Shown: positions 25,446 through 33,164, counted from the stretch's first letter. The stretch: DNA of 36,436 bases from Oscillospiraceae bacterium (GCA_015064205.1 SVSR01000019.1:1-36436); one strand, 5' to 3'. Notes: generated by a model not told the origin, from the sequence alone. Numbers and translations: made by a program.

Positions 25446-26669
25446 TCAGCAATTAGAAATAATATCATGTCTTAAAATATCGTTGCCGTTAGCGTCGAGC
25501 ACCTTGATCCTGCTTGATACCAGCCTGAGTTTTTCCTTTAATTCTTCGTATCCTGAACCTTCAACCGTGAAATATCCTACCCTGCTTGCGCTGCTTTTTA
25601 TTTCAGCTATAACGCTTCCCTTTGGCTTGAACTGCTCGTATCTTGTAATGATCTTGTCGGCAAGCAGTTCTTCAAGCCCTGTGATACTGTCAAGCACTCC
25701 GGGATTACAGTACAAGAACTGATTGCTTAGGTACAAATTACGGTCTTTGTTTACTTCAACGTGAGCTGTTTTTCCAAGCGTTACGTCAACAACAGCTTTA
25801 ATTACGTCAAATCCTGTAACACGTTCTATTGTAGAGAATTTTATGCTGCCGCCCGTTCTTGCGCAAAACTCAATGATCGAGATATCTTTACCTGTGTTGA
25901 TAAGCTGTATCAGCATAGGTGAATTTTTAAGCCCGAAAGCTCCTGCTATTTTTTGCGCAGCCTGTTCAACCTTTAAAGCTATATCATTTGTGATGTCTGC
26001 AGGGCAGAAAGCTCTGTGTATTATAAATTTTCCGTCCTCTCCTATTTTGTTGAGATCGGAAATGCAAAGAACGTGAGCTTTTCCTTCTTCAACATAAACG
26101 TCTACTGTAAGCTCGTTTCCCTCAACAAACTCTTCAACTATAACTCCTTGGGTGCGGCTTATTTGTCTGGCGTTTTCAAAAGCATCTTTCAGTTCAGCGG
26201 TGTTTGTAACCTTCAGAACACCGTTGGAGCTGTATGAATCAACAGGCTTGACAATCAGCGGGAATCTGAGATGGGAAACCTTTTTAATATCAAAGCTGTC
26301 CATGATAACGTAGCTTGAGGTTGGAATGCCGTTTTCAACGAATATCTTTTTCATATAAGATTTTTTGGATACGTTTTCGGCTGTTGCAAAATCAATATAA
26401 CACGGAAGCCCAAGCATTTCTGAAACCTGCGCAACAACCTGGAGTGCCTGGTCGGCGCAAACCGTGATAATAAAATCTACTTTTTCTTCTATTGCTATCC
26501 TGCGTATACCTTCAACGTCAAGCGCGGAAACCGGATAGAATTTATCGGCATACTTTCTTGCAGCGGCCTGTTCATTCATATCGGCAAGAACGGTAGTGAT
26601 TCCTCGGCTTTTGAGGTCTTTTATAAGATGAATTTGCGGTAAAGCTCCGCATAATACAAGCGCTTTCAT
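25446..26669 (-). CDS. ATP-grasp family ligase
   Basis: 407 residues, ATG at 26669 with AGGGGG upstream. N-terminal pre-ATP-grasp Rossmann-like part (1-100: LVLCGALPQIHLIKDLKSRG, FIITVCADQA), then the ATP-grasp domain: FPLIVKPVDSYSSNGV (Lys141), VIVEEFVEGNELTVDVYVE (adenine-linked Glu179/180), and IIEFCARTGGSIKF at 266-279 for Mg binding. The usual ExN of the metal site is Glu267-Phe-Cys269, so the Asn is replaced by Cys. A C-terminal carbamoyl-phosphate-synthase-like tail follows. Such ligases form an amide, often joining an amino acid to an amino sugar in capsules. It lies between the initiating transferase and the first glycosyltransferase, which fits sugar modification. Substrates unknown. 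Confidence 0.82.
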   Translation of the reverse strand: MKALVLCGALPQIHLIKDLKSRGITTVLADMNEQAAARKYADKFYPVSALDVEGIRRIAIEEKVDFIITVCADQALQVVAQVSEMLGLPCYIDFATAENVSKKSYMKKIFVENGIPTSSYVIMDSFDIKKVSHLRFPLIVKPVDSYSSNGVLKVTNTAELKDAFENARQISRTQGVIVEEFVEGNELTVDVYVEEGKAHVLCISDLNKIGEDGKFIIHRAFCPADITNDIALKVEQAAQKIAGAFGLKNSPMLIQLINTGKDISIIEFCARTGGSIKFSTIERVTGFDVIKAVVDVTLGKTAHVEVNKDRNLYLSNQFLYCNPGVLDSITGLEELLADKIITRYEQFKPKGSVIAEIKSSASRVGYFTVEGSGYEELKEKLRLVSSRIKVLDANGNDILRHDIISNC

Positions 26670-26747
26670 ATTTCCCCCTACAATATAGACTGCTGTTTAA
26701 GCAGATATTTTTGGCGTGCTGTCAAAGCAGCTGCATTGACTCTGTGT

Positions 26748-27437
26748 TTAATTGACCCGGTGTTTTTCAGAGCCGGTTTTAGCGGAATCAAGCTTCATTC
26801 TGTCTTTGCGTTGATCAATAAAACCGCGTCTGTCTTTTGAATCTGAAAACTGTATGCCGGAACGCTTTATTGCTTTGATTACTGTTGATATTATTATTTT
26901 TATATCGCCTGCAAACGTAATTCTTGATACGTATTCTATATCATATGCAAGCTTTTCGTCCCAGTCTATTGCGTTTCTGCCGTTTACCTGAGCAAGACCT
27001 GTAAGACCTGGCCTTACGTCGTGACGCGCAAGTTCTTCTTCAGTGTAATAAGGAAGATAGCCTACAAGCAGAGGTCTCGGACCGACAATGCTCATATCTC
27101 CGCGCAGTATATTGAATGCTTCGGGCAATTCGTCAAGACTTGTTGAACGCAGTATTTTTCCAAATTTAGTAAGACGTATTTCATTTGGCAACAATTTGCC
27201 GTTTTCATCTCTTTCATCTGTCATACTGCGGAATTTATACAGATTAAATACTTTTCCGTCCTTTCCGGGACGCTCCTGCTTGAAAATTATCGGACTTCCG
27301 AGATTGACCTTAACAAGTATAGCAATAATTATGTAAAGCCACGAAAAAACTATTATTGCCGCAAGTGCGCAAACTATATCAAAGGCTCTTTTGAATAACC
27401 GTTCATACGGACCATACGGAATATGTTTATTTCTCAC
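26748..27437 (-). CDS. Initiating phosphoglycosyl transferase (monotopic, PglC/WbaP-type catalytic domain)
   Basis: 229 residues from a GTG at 27437 with GGAGG upstream. One hydrophobic re-entrant segment (residues about 18-43), KQERPGKDGKVFNLYKFRSM at 53-72, catalytic Asp102-Glu103 in STSLDELPEAFNILRGDMS, and VGPRPLLVGYLP. This is the small monotopic class that transfers a sugar-1-phosphate from a UDP-sugar to undecaprenyl phosphate, the committed first step of the polymer. The helix-breaking Ser-Pro of the re-entrant segment is Ser32-Trp33 here. A basic tail of about 25 residues follows the domain. The aminotransferase gene just upstream suggests a 4-amino sugar as first sugar. Confidence 0.92.
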   Translation of the reverse strand: MRNKHIPYGPYERLFKRAFDIVCALAAIIVFSWLYIIIAILVKVNLGSPIIFKQERPGKDGKVFNLYKFRSMTDERDENGKLLPNEIRLTKFGKILRSTSLDELPEAFNILRGDMSIVGPRPLLVGYLPYYTEEELARHDVRPGLTGLAQVNGRNAIDWDEKLAYDIEYVSRITFAGDIKIIISTVIKAIKRSGIQFSDSKDRRGFIDQRKDRMKLDSAKTGSEKHRVN

Positions 27438-27454
27438 GATATAATCCTCCGTTG

Positions 27455-28594
27455 TTATTTTTCAAAACAGGATCTGACTATATCTATAACGTAATCCTGC
27501 TCTTCCTCTGTCATTTTGATATCGCTGGGCAAACACAGTCCGCGTGCAAAAATGCCTTCATTAACCGCATTTTCGCAAGCCTTGACAAAATCGTTTTCGG
27601 CAAATACGGGCTGCATATGCATCGGCTTCCATATAGGGCGGGCTTCAACGTTGCTTTTGCTTAGTTTTTCCATTATGTACATGGGGTCAATCCCTGAGTC
27701 CTCGTTTATAAGTATGCAGGAGAGCCAGAAGTTGGGCACGGTGCACTCGGGATAAGGATTCATTATAAGCGGCAGATCGGCAAACGACTTTTGATAGCGT
27801 TCATAGATCTTTGTTTTTCTCCCGCGGTGTTCTTCTAAGTGTAAAAGCTGACCGCGGCCGATACCGGCCACCACGTTTGACATGCGGTAGTTATATCCGA
27901 TATCCTCATGCTGATACCAGGGAGCAGGCTGTCTTGCCTGCGTTGCAAAATAAAAAGCACGGTCACGGTCGCTTGTATTATCGCATATAAGCATACCGCC
28001 GCCTGACGTTGTTATGATCTTGTTACCGTTAAAGCTTATGGCACCGTATTTCCCGAACGTACCGCATCTTTTGCCCTTATATGTTGCCGAAAGGGCCTCT
28101 GCCGCGTCCTCTATAAGTACGGCGTTATGTTTTTTGCATACTTCAACTATCTCGTCAAGCTTTGCAGGTGTTCCGTAAAGATGCGCTAGCATAACGACTT
28201 TCGCTTCGGGGTATTTTTTAAAAGCGGCTTCGAGCGCCGTGGGGTCCATGTTCCAACTATCAGTCTCAGAGTCTATAAAAACAGGTATGCCGCCCTCGTA
28301 TACGATCGGGTTTACGGTAGCGGCGAAGGTCATATCAGAGCATAAAACGATATCGCCCCTCTTGACACCGGCAAGCTTAACGGCGAGATGAAGAGCCGCA
28401 GTACCCGAGCAAAGCGCAAGGGTATGGAAAGAAAACGCGCTTACCGTCGCGTTTAAATACTCATTCATTTCATTCTCAAAACCGTCGCAGTTAAAGCCGA
28501 GAGGCGCGATCCAGTTTCTTTCAAAGGCTTCGTTGATATATCCGATTTCCTCTGTATGCATTGTTGGAGTGGACAGCACTATACGTTTTTCCAT
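27455..28594 (-). CDS. DegT/DnrJ/EryC1/StrS aminotransferase (PglE-like)
   Basis: 379 residues from the ATG at 28594, ten bases after GAGGAG; a TTG-led extension to 28615 covers that ribosome site. Family marks: RNWIAPLGFNCDGFE near 26-40, CSGTAALHLAVKLAG at 62-76, IEDAAEAL (Asp163 to the PLP ring), and SFNGNKIITTSGGGML with PLP-lysine Lys192. The N-terminal pattern matches UDP-4-keto-sugar aminotransferases of the bacillosamine type. It should aminate C4 of a UDP-4-keto-6-deoxy-HexNAc. No matching PglF-type 4,6-dehydratase or PglD-type acetyltransferase is in this window. It is the first gene of the 21-kb operon. Confidence 0.9.
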   Translation of the reverse strand: MEKRIVLSTPTMHTEEIGYINEAFERNWIAPLGFNCDGFENEMNEYLNATVSAFSFHTLALCSGTAALHLAVKLAGVKRGDIVLCSDMTFAATVNPIVYEGGIPVFIDSETDSWNMDPTALEAAFKKYPEAKVVMLAHLYGTPAKLDEIVEVCKKHNAVLIEDAAEALSATYKGKRCGTFGKYGAISFNGNKIITTSGGGMLICDNTSDRDRAFYFATQARQPAPWYQHEDIGYNYRMSNVVAGIGRGQLLHLEEHRGRKTKIYERYQKSFADLPLIMNPYPECTVPNFWLSCILINEDSGIDPMYIMEKLSKSNVEARPIWKPMHMQPVFAENDFVKACENAVNEGIFARGLCLPSDIKMTEEEQDYVIDIVRSCFEK

Positions 28595-28659
28595 GTTATC
28601 AGTTACTCCTCGCAATTATAATAACTAATATAATATATAGTAAAAACATTATACTCCAA

Positions 28660-28687
28660 ATTATATGATAACACATATTACCGTCAA
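28660..28687 (-). promoter_or_regulatory. Promoter of the polysaccharide operon
   Basis: Minus-strand -35 TTGACG (28682-28687), 16-bp spacer, -10 TATAAT (28660-28665). A second, overlapping TTGACA at 28688-28693 pairs with TATCAT at 17 bp, so the start may shift. The leader to the first ATG is only about 60 bases. No other strong promoter was seen inside the operon. Confidence 0.7.
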
Positions 28688-28698
28688 TGTCAAGGACG

Positions 28699-28712
28699 AT
28701 ATTATATAATAT
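28699..28712. promoter_or_regulatory. Perfect 14-bp palindrome, possible operator
   Basis: ATATTATATAATAT is its own reverse complement and lies just upstream of the -35 region of the polysaccharide operon and between the two divergent promoters. It may be a regulator site or simply an AT-rich UP-like element. Confidence 0.35.
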
Positions 28713-28767
28713 ACCGAACAGAATTTGCCAAAGATTAAAAAAATAGTGCAAATAGTACAATATGGTC

Positions 28768-28796
28768 TTGAATTTTTGGTGAATCTATGTTATGAT
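28768..28796 (+). promoter_or_regulatory. Promoter of the DtxR-family regulator
   Basis: Plus-strand -35 TTGAAT (28768-28773), 17-bp spacer, -10 TATGAT (28791-28796). A 9-base near-direct repeat (ATAGTGCAA at 28743, ATAGTACAA at 28753) lies just upstream and could be a binding site. Confidence 0.6.
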
Positions 28797-28833
28797 TATA
28801 GAAACAGAAAAAATAAGAAGGGAGTGTCATATT

Positions 28834-29199
28834 TTGCAGGAATCGGGCGAAATGTATCTTGAAACGATATACGTGCTCTCTAAACACAATTCTGCTGTGC
28901 GCGCCATTGATATCGGCGAGTATATGGGCTACTCCAAACCGAGCGTAAGCCGTGCGGTAGGTCTTTTGAAAGCAGGCGACTATATAAACGTCGATCACGA
29001 CGGACATATAACCCTGACAGATGCAGGCCGCGACGTAGCTCAGAAAATGTATGAAAGGCATACGATCGTAACGCAGTTTCTTGTAAGTCTCGGAGTCGAC
29101 ACGGAAACGGCAACTGAAGACGCATGCAAGATAGAACACGATATAAGCGATAAATCGTTTGATGCAATAAAAAAGTATATCGAATCAAACAAAAAGTGA
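28834..29199 (+). CDS. DtxR/MntR-family metal-dependent transcriptional regulator
   Basis: 121 residues from a TTG at 28834, chosen because GGGAG sits nine bases upstream and the protein then begins MQESGEMYLETIYVLSK, the exact family start; an ATG at 28792 would add 14 foreign residues and lie within the promoter. Winged helix at about 1-65 (AIDIGEYMGYSKPSVSRAVGLLK is the recognition part), dimerisation/metal part at 65-121 with EHDISDKSF, which carries conserved metal-site Glu/His. No C-terminal SH3-like domain, as in short clostridial MntR-type proteins. It should sense Mn2+ or Fe2+ and repress transport genes. None is adjacent, so its targets lie elsewhere or include the divergent polysaccharide operon. 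Confidence 0.9.
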   Translation: MQESGEMYLETIYVLSKHNSAVRAIDIGEYMGYSKPSVSRAVGLLKAGDYINVDHDGHITLTDAGRDVAQKMYERHTIVTQFLVSLGVDTETATEDACKIEHDISDKSFDAIKKYIESNKK

Positions 29200-29205
29200 A
29201 AACGG

Positions 29206-29240
29206 ACAGGCTGTAAATCCCAAAAGGACTCACAGCCTGT
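29206..29240. terminator. Bidirectional terminator between dtxR-like gene and tyrS
   Basis: Nine-base arms ACAGGCTGT / ACAGCCTGT with an inner TCC/GGA pairing. Followed by ATTTTTT on the plus strand and by CCGTTTTC on the minus strand, so it can serve both convergent genes. Stronger for the plus strand. Confidence 0.85.
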
Positions 29241-29245
29241 ATTTT

Positions 29246-30469
29246 TTAGCCTATAAGAATTTTGTAGAAGTTCTTTTTGCCGCGGCGTACCTTGATGCCC
29301 GATGTCAGCTGTTCAAGGCTTATTATGTGACCTATGTCATCTATTTTGCCGTCATCAATAAACAGACCGCCCTGTGTTATAAGTCTGCGCGCTTCGCTCT
29401 TTGAAGGTACAACTGCTGCTGCAACGAGAAGATCCATAATGCCGATAGCGCCATCGTTCAGAATGTCAGCGCTGATTTCAACTGTAGGCATGTTGGAATC
29501 GTCGCTTCCGCCGCCAAAGAGTGCCTTTGATGCTGTTCTTGCCTTTTCAGCTTCTTCCTTGCCGTGAACAAGAGCTGTAAGCTCATATGCGAGGATATCC
29601 TTAGCTTCATTGAGCTGAGCGCCTTCCCATGCATCCATCTTGTCGATCTCTTCAAGCGGAATGAACGTGAGCATACGGATACACTTGAGTACGTCTGAGT
29701 CGCCAACGTTTCTCCAATACTGATAGAACTCAAACGGAGAGGTCTTGTTCGGGTCAAGCCAAACAGCGCCGTTTGCAGTTTTACCCATTTTCTTGCCCTC
29801 AGAGTTGAGAAGCAGAGTTATAGTCATAGCGTAGGCATCTTTGCCGAGCTTTTTGCGGATAAGCTCAGTACCGCCGAGCATGTTTGACCACTGGTCGTCA
29901 CCGCCGAACTGCATATTGCAGTCGTATTCCTTGTAGAGGTGATAGAAGTCGTATGACTGCATTATCATATAGTTGAATTCAAGGAAGGAAAGTCCCTTTT
30001 CCATACGCTGCTTGTAGCACTCGGCTCTGAGCATGTTGTTAACAGAGAAGCACGCTCCGACCTCGCGTAAAAGGTCAACGTAGTTAAGCTTTAAAAGCCA
30101 GTCTGCATTGTTTACAGCGATAGCACCGCCCTCACCGAAGTCGATAAAGCGTTCCATTTGACGCTTGAAGCATTCACAGTTGTGCTCAATAGTTTCGGGA
30201 GAGAGCATCGATCGCATGTCAGTACGTCCCGACGGGTCTCCGATATAGCCTGTACCGCCGCCGAGTAGTACGACAGGCTTGTTTCCTGCCATCTGAAGAC
30301 GCTTCATAAGGCAAAGCGCCATAAAATGACCAACGTGAAGAGAGTCGGCAGTCGGGTCAAAGCCAATATAGAATTTAGCCTTACCCGAGTTGATAAGCTC
30401 GCGTATTTCGCTTTCGTCTGTTACCTGAGCGATAAGGCCTCTGGCAACGAGTTCTTCATAAATCTGCAT
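29246..30469 (-). CDS. tyrS: Tyrosyl-tRNA synthetase
   Basis: 407 residues from the ATG at 30469 with GGAGAA upstream; a longer frame to 30505 has no ribosome site. Class I motifs: HVGH at 45-48 (HIGH) and KKMGKT at 226-231 (KMSKS). Tyrosine-pocket residues sit in [16 protein letters not shown] and in QSYDFYHLY at 171-179. The C-terminal S4-type RNA-binding domain (about 345-405) is intact. It charges tRNA-Tyr in the cytoplasm. It follows the PQ-loop-like gene by 86 bases with no promoter or terminator between, so the two are probably co-transcribed. No T-box leader is present. Confidence 0.97.
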   Translation of the reverse strand: MQIYEELVARGLIAQVTDESEIRELINSGKAKFYIGFDPTADSLHVGHFMALCLMKRLQMAGNKPVVLLGGGTGYIGDPSGRTDMRSMLSPETIEHNCECFKRQMERFIDFGEGGAIAVNNADWLLKLNYVDLLREVGACFSVNNMLRAECYKQRMEKGLSFLEFNYMIMQSYDFYHLYKEYDCNMQFGGDDQWSNMLGGTELIRKKLGKDAYAMTITLLLNSEGKKMGKTANGAVWLDPNKTSPFEFYQYWRNVGDSDVLKCIRMLTFIPLEEIDKMDAWEGAQLNEAKDILAYELTALVHGKEEAEKARTASKALFGGGSDDSNMPTVEISADILNDGAIGIMDLLVAAAVVPSKSEARRLITQGGLFIDDGKIDDIGHIISLEQLTSGIKVRRGKKNFYKILIG

Positions 30470-30555
30470 AATATTCTCCATTCTGCCACCATAGTTGCGG
30501 CACAAAAAAGTATTTAAGTTTGAGAGCTTGTGTAAAACAAAGCCGGCACGTACGC

Positions 30556-30852
30556 TTATCGCATAGCCTCTTTATCAAGCTTTAAATTTCTGAAATATAA
30601 AACGAAGTCGGCACTTACCATAATAAAGTTGAGCACGTAAAAGAAAAGAACGTACCAGTTTGAAGAAAAGTTGGCCATATAGTCTTCATTGATAAGTTTA
30701 CCGGTAATTCCTGCTATGTAGCCGAACAAAACAAGACATAAGAATGCAAGGCTTTTTCCTTTGGTGGTTCTTGCTTTGTACGATTTGATAACGTTAAGCG
30801 GCCAGGAGGCTCCAAAACTGACTATCATAATGGTTTCAAGTATCTGTGCCAT
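30556..30852 (-). CDS. SemiSWEET / PQ-loop-like small membrane protein
   Basis: 98 residues, ATG at 30852 with AAAGGA upstream. Three hydrophobic segments (about 5-20, 34-52 and 64-86). Residues 16-34 ([19 protein letters not shown]) resemble the PQ-loop signature of SemiSWEETs, with Pro18-Leu19 in place of Pro-Gln, and the length of one triple-helix bundle fits (about 85-100). SemiSWEETs dimerise to pass small sugars across the membrane; transport by this protein is not shown. Own promoter upstream; tyrS follows. Confidence 0.65.
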   Translation of the reverse strand: MAQILETIMIVSFGASWPLNVIKSYKARTTKGKSLAFLCLVLFGYIAGITGKLINEDYMANFSSNWYVLFFYVLNFIMVSADFVLYFRNLKLDKEAMR

Positions 30853-30888
30853 TTTTTGTTCCTTTCACCATAAAAACCAATTATAAAT

Positions 30889-30917
30889 ATTCTAACACAA
30901 ATTAACTCAATTGTAAA
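30889..30917 (-). promoter_or_regulatory. Promoter of the PQ-loop-like gene and tyrS
   Basis: Minus-strand -35 TTTACA (30912-30917), 17-bp spacer, -10 TAGAAT (30889-30894). The predicted start is about 30 bases before the ribosome site. Confidence 0.65.
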
Positions 30918-30950
30918 GATTAAAATAAAATTTCTGATAAAAATAAAGCC

Positions 30951-30974
30951 GCCCGTACATTTGTGTGTACGGGC
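30951..30974 (-). terminator. Terminator of the DUF4838 gene
   Basis: GCCCGTACA / TGTACGGGC arms around a 6-base loop, followed on the minus strand by GGCTTTATTTTTATC. Begins about 33 bases past the stop codon. Confidence 0.85.
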
Positions 30975-31007
30975 AGTTTTATATGTAAAAATAACAACGA
31001 AATACTT

Positions 31008-32954
31008 TTATTTGTCTGTAGGAAGACTCTGGAAGTCGATTTCGTCCTGCTTGAGGGCAATCTCGAGCCTTTCTGTAAACGCATACTGGAAGATGTCAAC
31101 GAAATGAGCTCCGTCAAATACTTCTCTGAAGCGGTACTCATTTTTGTTAACATAGTCGATGGTTTTTTCTCTTATATCTACTTCTTTTCCCGTGCCGTAT
31201 GCAAGCATATAGTCTATCATCATAGCATAAAGCTCATTGTGGAATTTAAGCTTCTGCCAGTTTTCAGAAAGCTCTGTTTTTATGCCTTCTTCAATGGTGG
31301 GGAGGAAAGCTTTAAGAACTTCTTTTGACTTTTCAAGATTATCTCTGTGAGACTGCGTAAGCTTTTCTTCGTTTCTTATTGCCTTAACTGCGCACAAATC
31401 GGAAAGAGTTGAGAGATATGTCTTTACCTTTTCCCAATTTTCGCCGAACTCGGCCTCGTAAACGTATTTGCAGAGGGTATCAAAGTCGGTGTCTCTGTTC
31501 CACAGTGTTTCTGCGAATGCGTTTAAACCTAAAGATGTGGGTGTGAACACTCTCTGAGGATGGAATTCTTTCATACCGTTAAGTCCCATATCTTTAAGGG
31601 CTTTTATGTCGCCCATGAGGGTTTTTATGCTGTTGTACTGTGTGAAATCATAGTAGTGATCCCACATGAGGTGATAGTCGCAAATATAGCTGTCGCCGGT
31701 ATAATCCTTCTGCCAATCTTTAAGATATGCAATGGCATCAGCTCCCGTGTGGGGGAACTCAGAGTTGTTTCTTATATAGGGAGCCACTTTTCCGACTTCA
31801 TTCGGATCAAAGGCAGTTGAGTATGATTTTTCAACCGGAGCAAAGTCGAGAAGGAATCTGTCCTGATTGATAAGCTTATTCTTGATAGGCTTCCAGAAGG
31901 TATCGTTATAAACAGCGAAATCGAGTTTTATATCGATGTTCTTTTCCGTAAGCCTTTTATCGATCTCATTGAGCATTATTGTGAAGTAATCTGAAGGTCG
32001 GGTGTCCTTACAGTTTTCGCACTCGCAGTTGTTGCTGCGGCAATCAGCGGGCCAGAAGGCAAGATAGTCTATATTCGGGTGCTCTTCGCAATACTGTACG
32101 GCTCTGTTTATCATAAACTCTCTTATGTCTTCTCTGGAATAGCAGGCATTTGTAAACATCGGTCTGCCGAGGTACAGTTTTCTTTCTCCCTTTACCATAG
32201 CGATTTTCTCTGTCTGCTCTGCTGTCGGCTCAACCGGGGACAAGCCAAAGGAGTTCATAGGTATGCCGAACGCTTCGGTGTTCCAGCCGTGACCTACTGC
32301 CTGATGTATTATTCCGCGCTTGTACATCTCTCTTTCAATCTCGGACATGATAGAGCCTACTTCTTCATCTGTAAGCTTTTCTGAAGGTCTGTACGGGTTT
32401 TTGTAGCCGTACCATCTGTGGAAAAATCCTGACGGCTGCTTGAACTGTATGAGATATTCGTTTATTGCTATCTTGGGAAGCCAGTCTATAAGGTCTAAAA
32501 GCTGTTCCTGGTAAACGCCGCCTTCAATACAAAGCTGTCTGTGTCTGTGGTCCGCCGCTTCGCATACGTATACCTTATCAAGCGAAATGCTCTCGGGGAT
32601 TATCTCACCCTTTACACCCGGGCGGATAAACTTAAAGCCCTTTTCCTTGAGATAGCGGTAAACAGCTATAAGTACTGAACGGGGGTTTGTGCCGGAAATA
32701 GTACCCGTAAGGTTTTCTATGTCAATATAAATTGCATCGTCAAGCTTTGCATCAGGCACTTCGGGGAGATTATCCGAGAGGCCGACACCAATGTTTATAA
32801 CTCCGTCACACGCACAGACAGAGTCTGCCCCTATAACGATGATTTCATCGCTTATTACGCGACTGAGATATTTTTGTAATTCCTTTGCTGCAAAAAAGAG
32901 TGTTTCGTTTTCCTTTTCGCTTAAATTGAGAACTGGTTTTATCTTGTAAACCAT
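31008..32954 (-). CDS. DUF4838 domain protein, probable glycoside hydrolase-like enzyme
   Basis: 648 residues from the ATG at 32954 with AAGGAG upstream; the 35-residue extension to 33059 runs through a terminator and promoter and is rejected. Residues about 1-125 resemble the small N-terminal alpha/beta domain of GH67/GH84-type enzymes (ENETLFFAAKELQKYLSR, then SGTNPRSVLIAVYRYLKEKG). The middle (140-500) is the DUF4838 barrel-like part with PNIDYLAFWPADC, a Cys cluster Cys305/310/312/315 (CRSNNCECENC) and SDYFTIMLNEID, and later HLMWDHYYDF. No signal peptide, so it acts inside the cell. Placed after the PIG-L and NagB-like genes, it may release an amino sugar from imported oligosaccharide; activity unproven. 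Confidence 0.85.
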   Translation of the reverse strand: MVYKIKPVLNLSEKENETLFFAAKELQKYLSRVISDEIIVIGADSVCACDGVINIGVGLSDNLPEVPDAKLDDAIYIDIENLTGTISGTNPRSVLIAVYRYLKEKGFKFIRPGVKGEIIPESISLDKVYVCEAADHRHRQLCIEGGVYQEQLLDLIDWLPKIAINEYLIQFKQPSGFFHRWYGYKNPYRPSEKLTDEEVGSIMSEIEREMYKRGIIHQAVGHGWNTEAFGIPMNSFGLSPVEPTAEQTEKIAMVKGERKLYLGRPMFTNACYSREDIREFMINRAVQYCEEHPNIDYLAFWPADCRSNNCECENCKDTRPSDYFTIMLNEIDKRLTEKNIDIKLDFAVYNDTFWKPIKNKLINQDRFLLDFAPVEKSYSTAFDPNEVGKVAPYIRNNSEFPHTGADAIAYLKDWQKDYTGDSYICDYHLMWDHYYDFTQYNSIKTLMGDIKALKDMGLNGMKEFHPQRVFTPTSLGLNAFAETLWNRDTDFDTLCKYVYEAEFGENWEKVKTYLSTLSDLCAVKAIRNEEKLTQSHRDNLEKSKEVLKAFLPTIEEGIKTELSENWQKLKFHNELYAMMIDYMLAYGTGKEVDIREKTIDYVNKNEYRFREVFDGAHFVDIFQYAFTERLEIALKQDEIDFQSLPTDK

Positions 32955-32979
32955 AGTGTTAAGCTCCTTTTGGCATTTT

Positions 32980-33008
32980 ATTTTCACACAGTAGTCATAC
33001 CGTGTCAA
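32980..33008 (-). promoter_or_regulatory. Promoter of the DUF4838 gene
   Basis: Minus-strand -35 TTGACA (33003-33008), 17-bp spacer, -10 GAAAAT (32980-32985) preceded by TGT (extended -10). It lies just past the terminator at 33025-33056, so the hydrolase can be expressed on its own. Confidence 0.55.
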
Positions 33009-33024
33009 CAGACATAAATTAAAA

Positions 33025-33056
33025 TCCCTGTATTCTCCAAGCAAAGAATACAGGGA
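33025..33056 (-). terminator. Terminator/attenuator upstream of the DUF4838 gene
   Basis: Perfect 12-bp arms TCCCTGTATTCT / AGAATACAGGGA with an 8-base loop, followed on the minus strand by TTTTAATTT. It lies between the NagB-like gene and the DUF4838 gene. Confidence 0.8.
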
Positions 33057-33102
33057 CAAATAAAGACAGCTATGCTACTTTGCTCAGGGTAATTATATTA
33101 CA
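33025..33102 (-). ncRNA. Candidate short transcript (small RNA or attenuator leader)
   Basis: The promoter at 33109-33137 should start RNA near 33102, and the terminator at 33025-33056 should end it, giving about 80 bases with no start codon and ribosome site. Bases 33078-33087 (CTGAGCAAAG on this strand) can pair over ten positions, two of them G-T, with 33037-33046, which covers the terminator loop. This suggests a pseudoknot or a switch. No known RNA family recognised. Confidence 0.4.
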
Positions 33103-33108
33103 CTTCGC

Positions 33109-33137
33109 ATTTTAGCAGAATTAACACTGTTTGTCAA
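33109..33137 (-). promoter_or_regulatory. Strong promoter after the NagB-like gene
   Basis: Minus-strand -35 TTGACA (33132-33137), 17-bp spacer, -10 TAAAAT (33109-33114). It lies 28 bases past the NagB-like stop codon and about 50 bases before a terminator. Confidence 0.75.
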
Positions 33138-33164
33138 TAGTGTATTAAAATATATTTATACATT

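Noticed and set aside
28792-28833. Longer N-terminus for the DtxR-family protein from the ATG at 28792
   Set aside because: That ATG is inside the -10 box, has no ribosome site, and the extra residues do not match the family; the TTG at 28834 fits on all counts.
28735-29233. Minus-strand reading frames opposite the DtxR-type gene
   Set aside because: Cys/Arg-rich shadow sequence, no ribosome site, and the plus-strand product is an unmistakable family member.
30470-30555. T-box riboswitch in front of tyrS
   Set aside because: Only 86 bases separate tyrS from the preceding gene, and no T-box consensus, specifier stem or terminator was seen.
32955-33059. 35-residue N-terminal extension of the DUF4838 protein
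   Set aside because: It would be encoded by the terminator hairpin and the promoter; the ATG at 32954 has AAGGAG.
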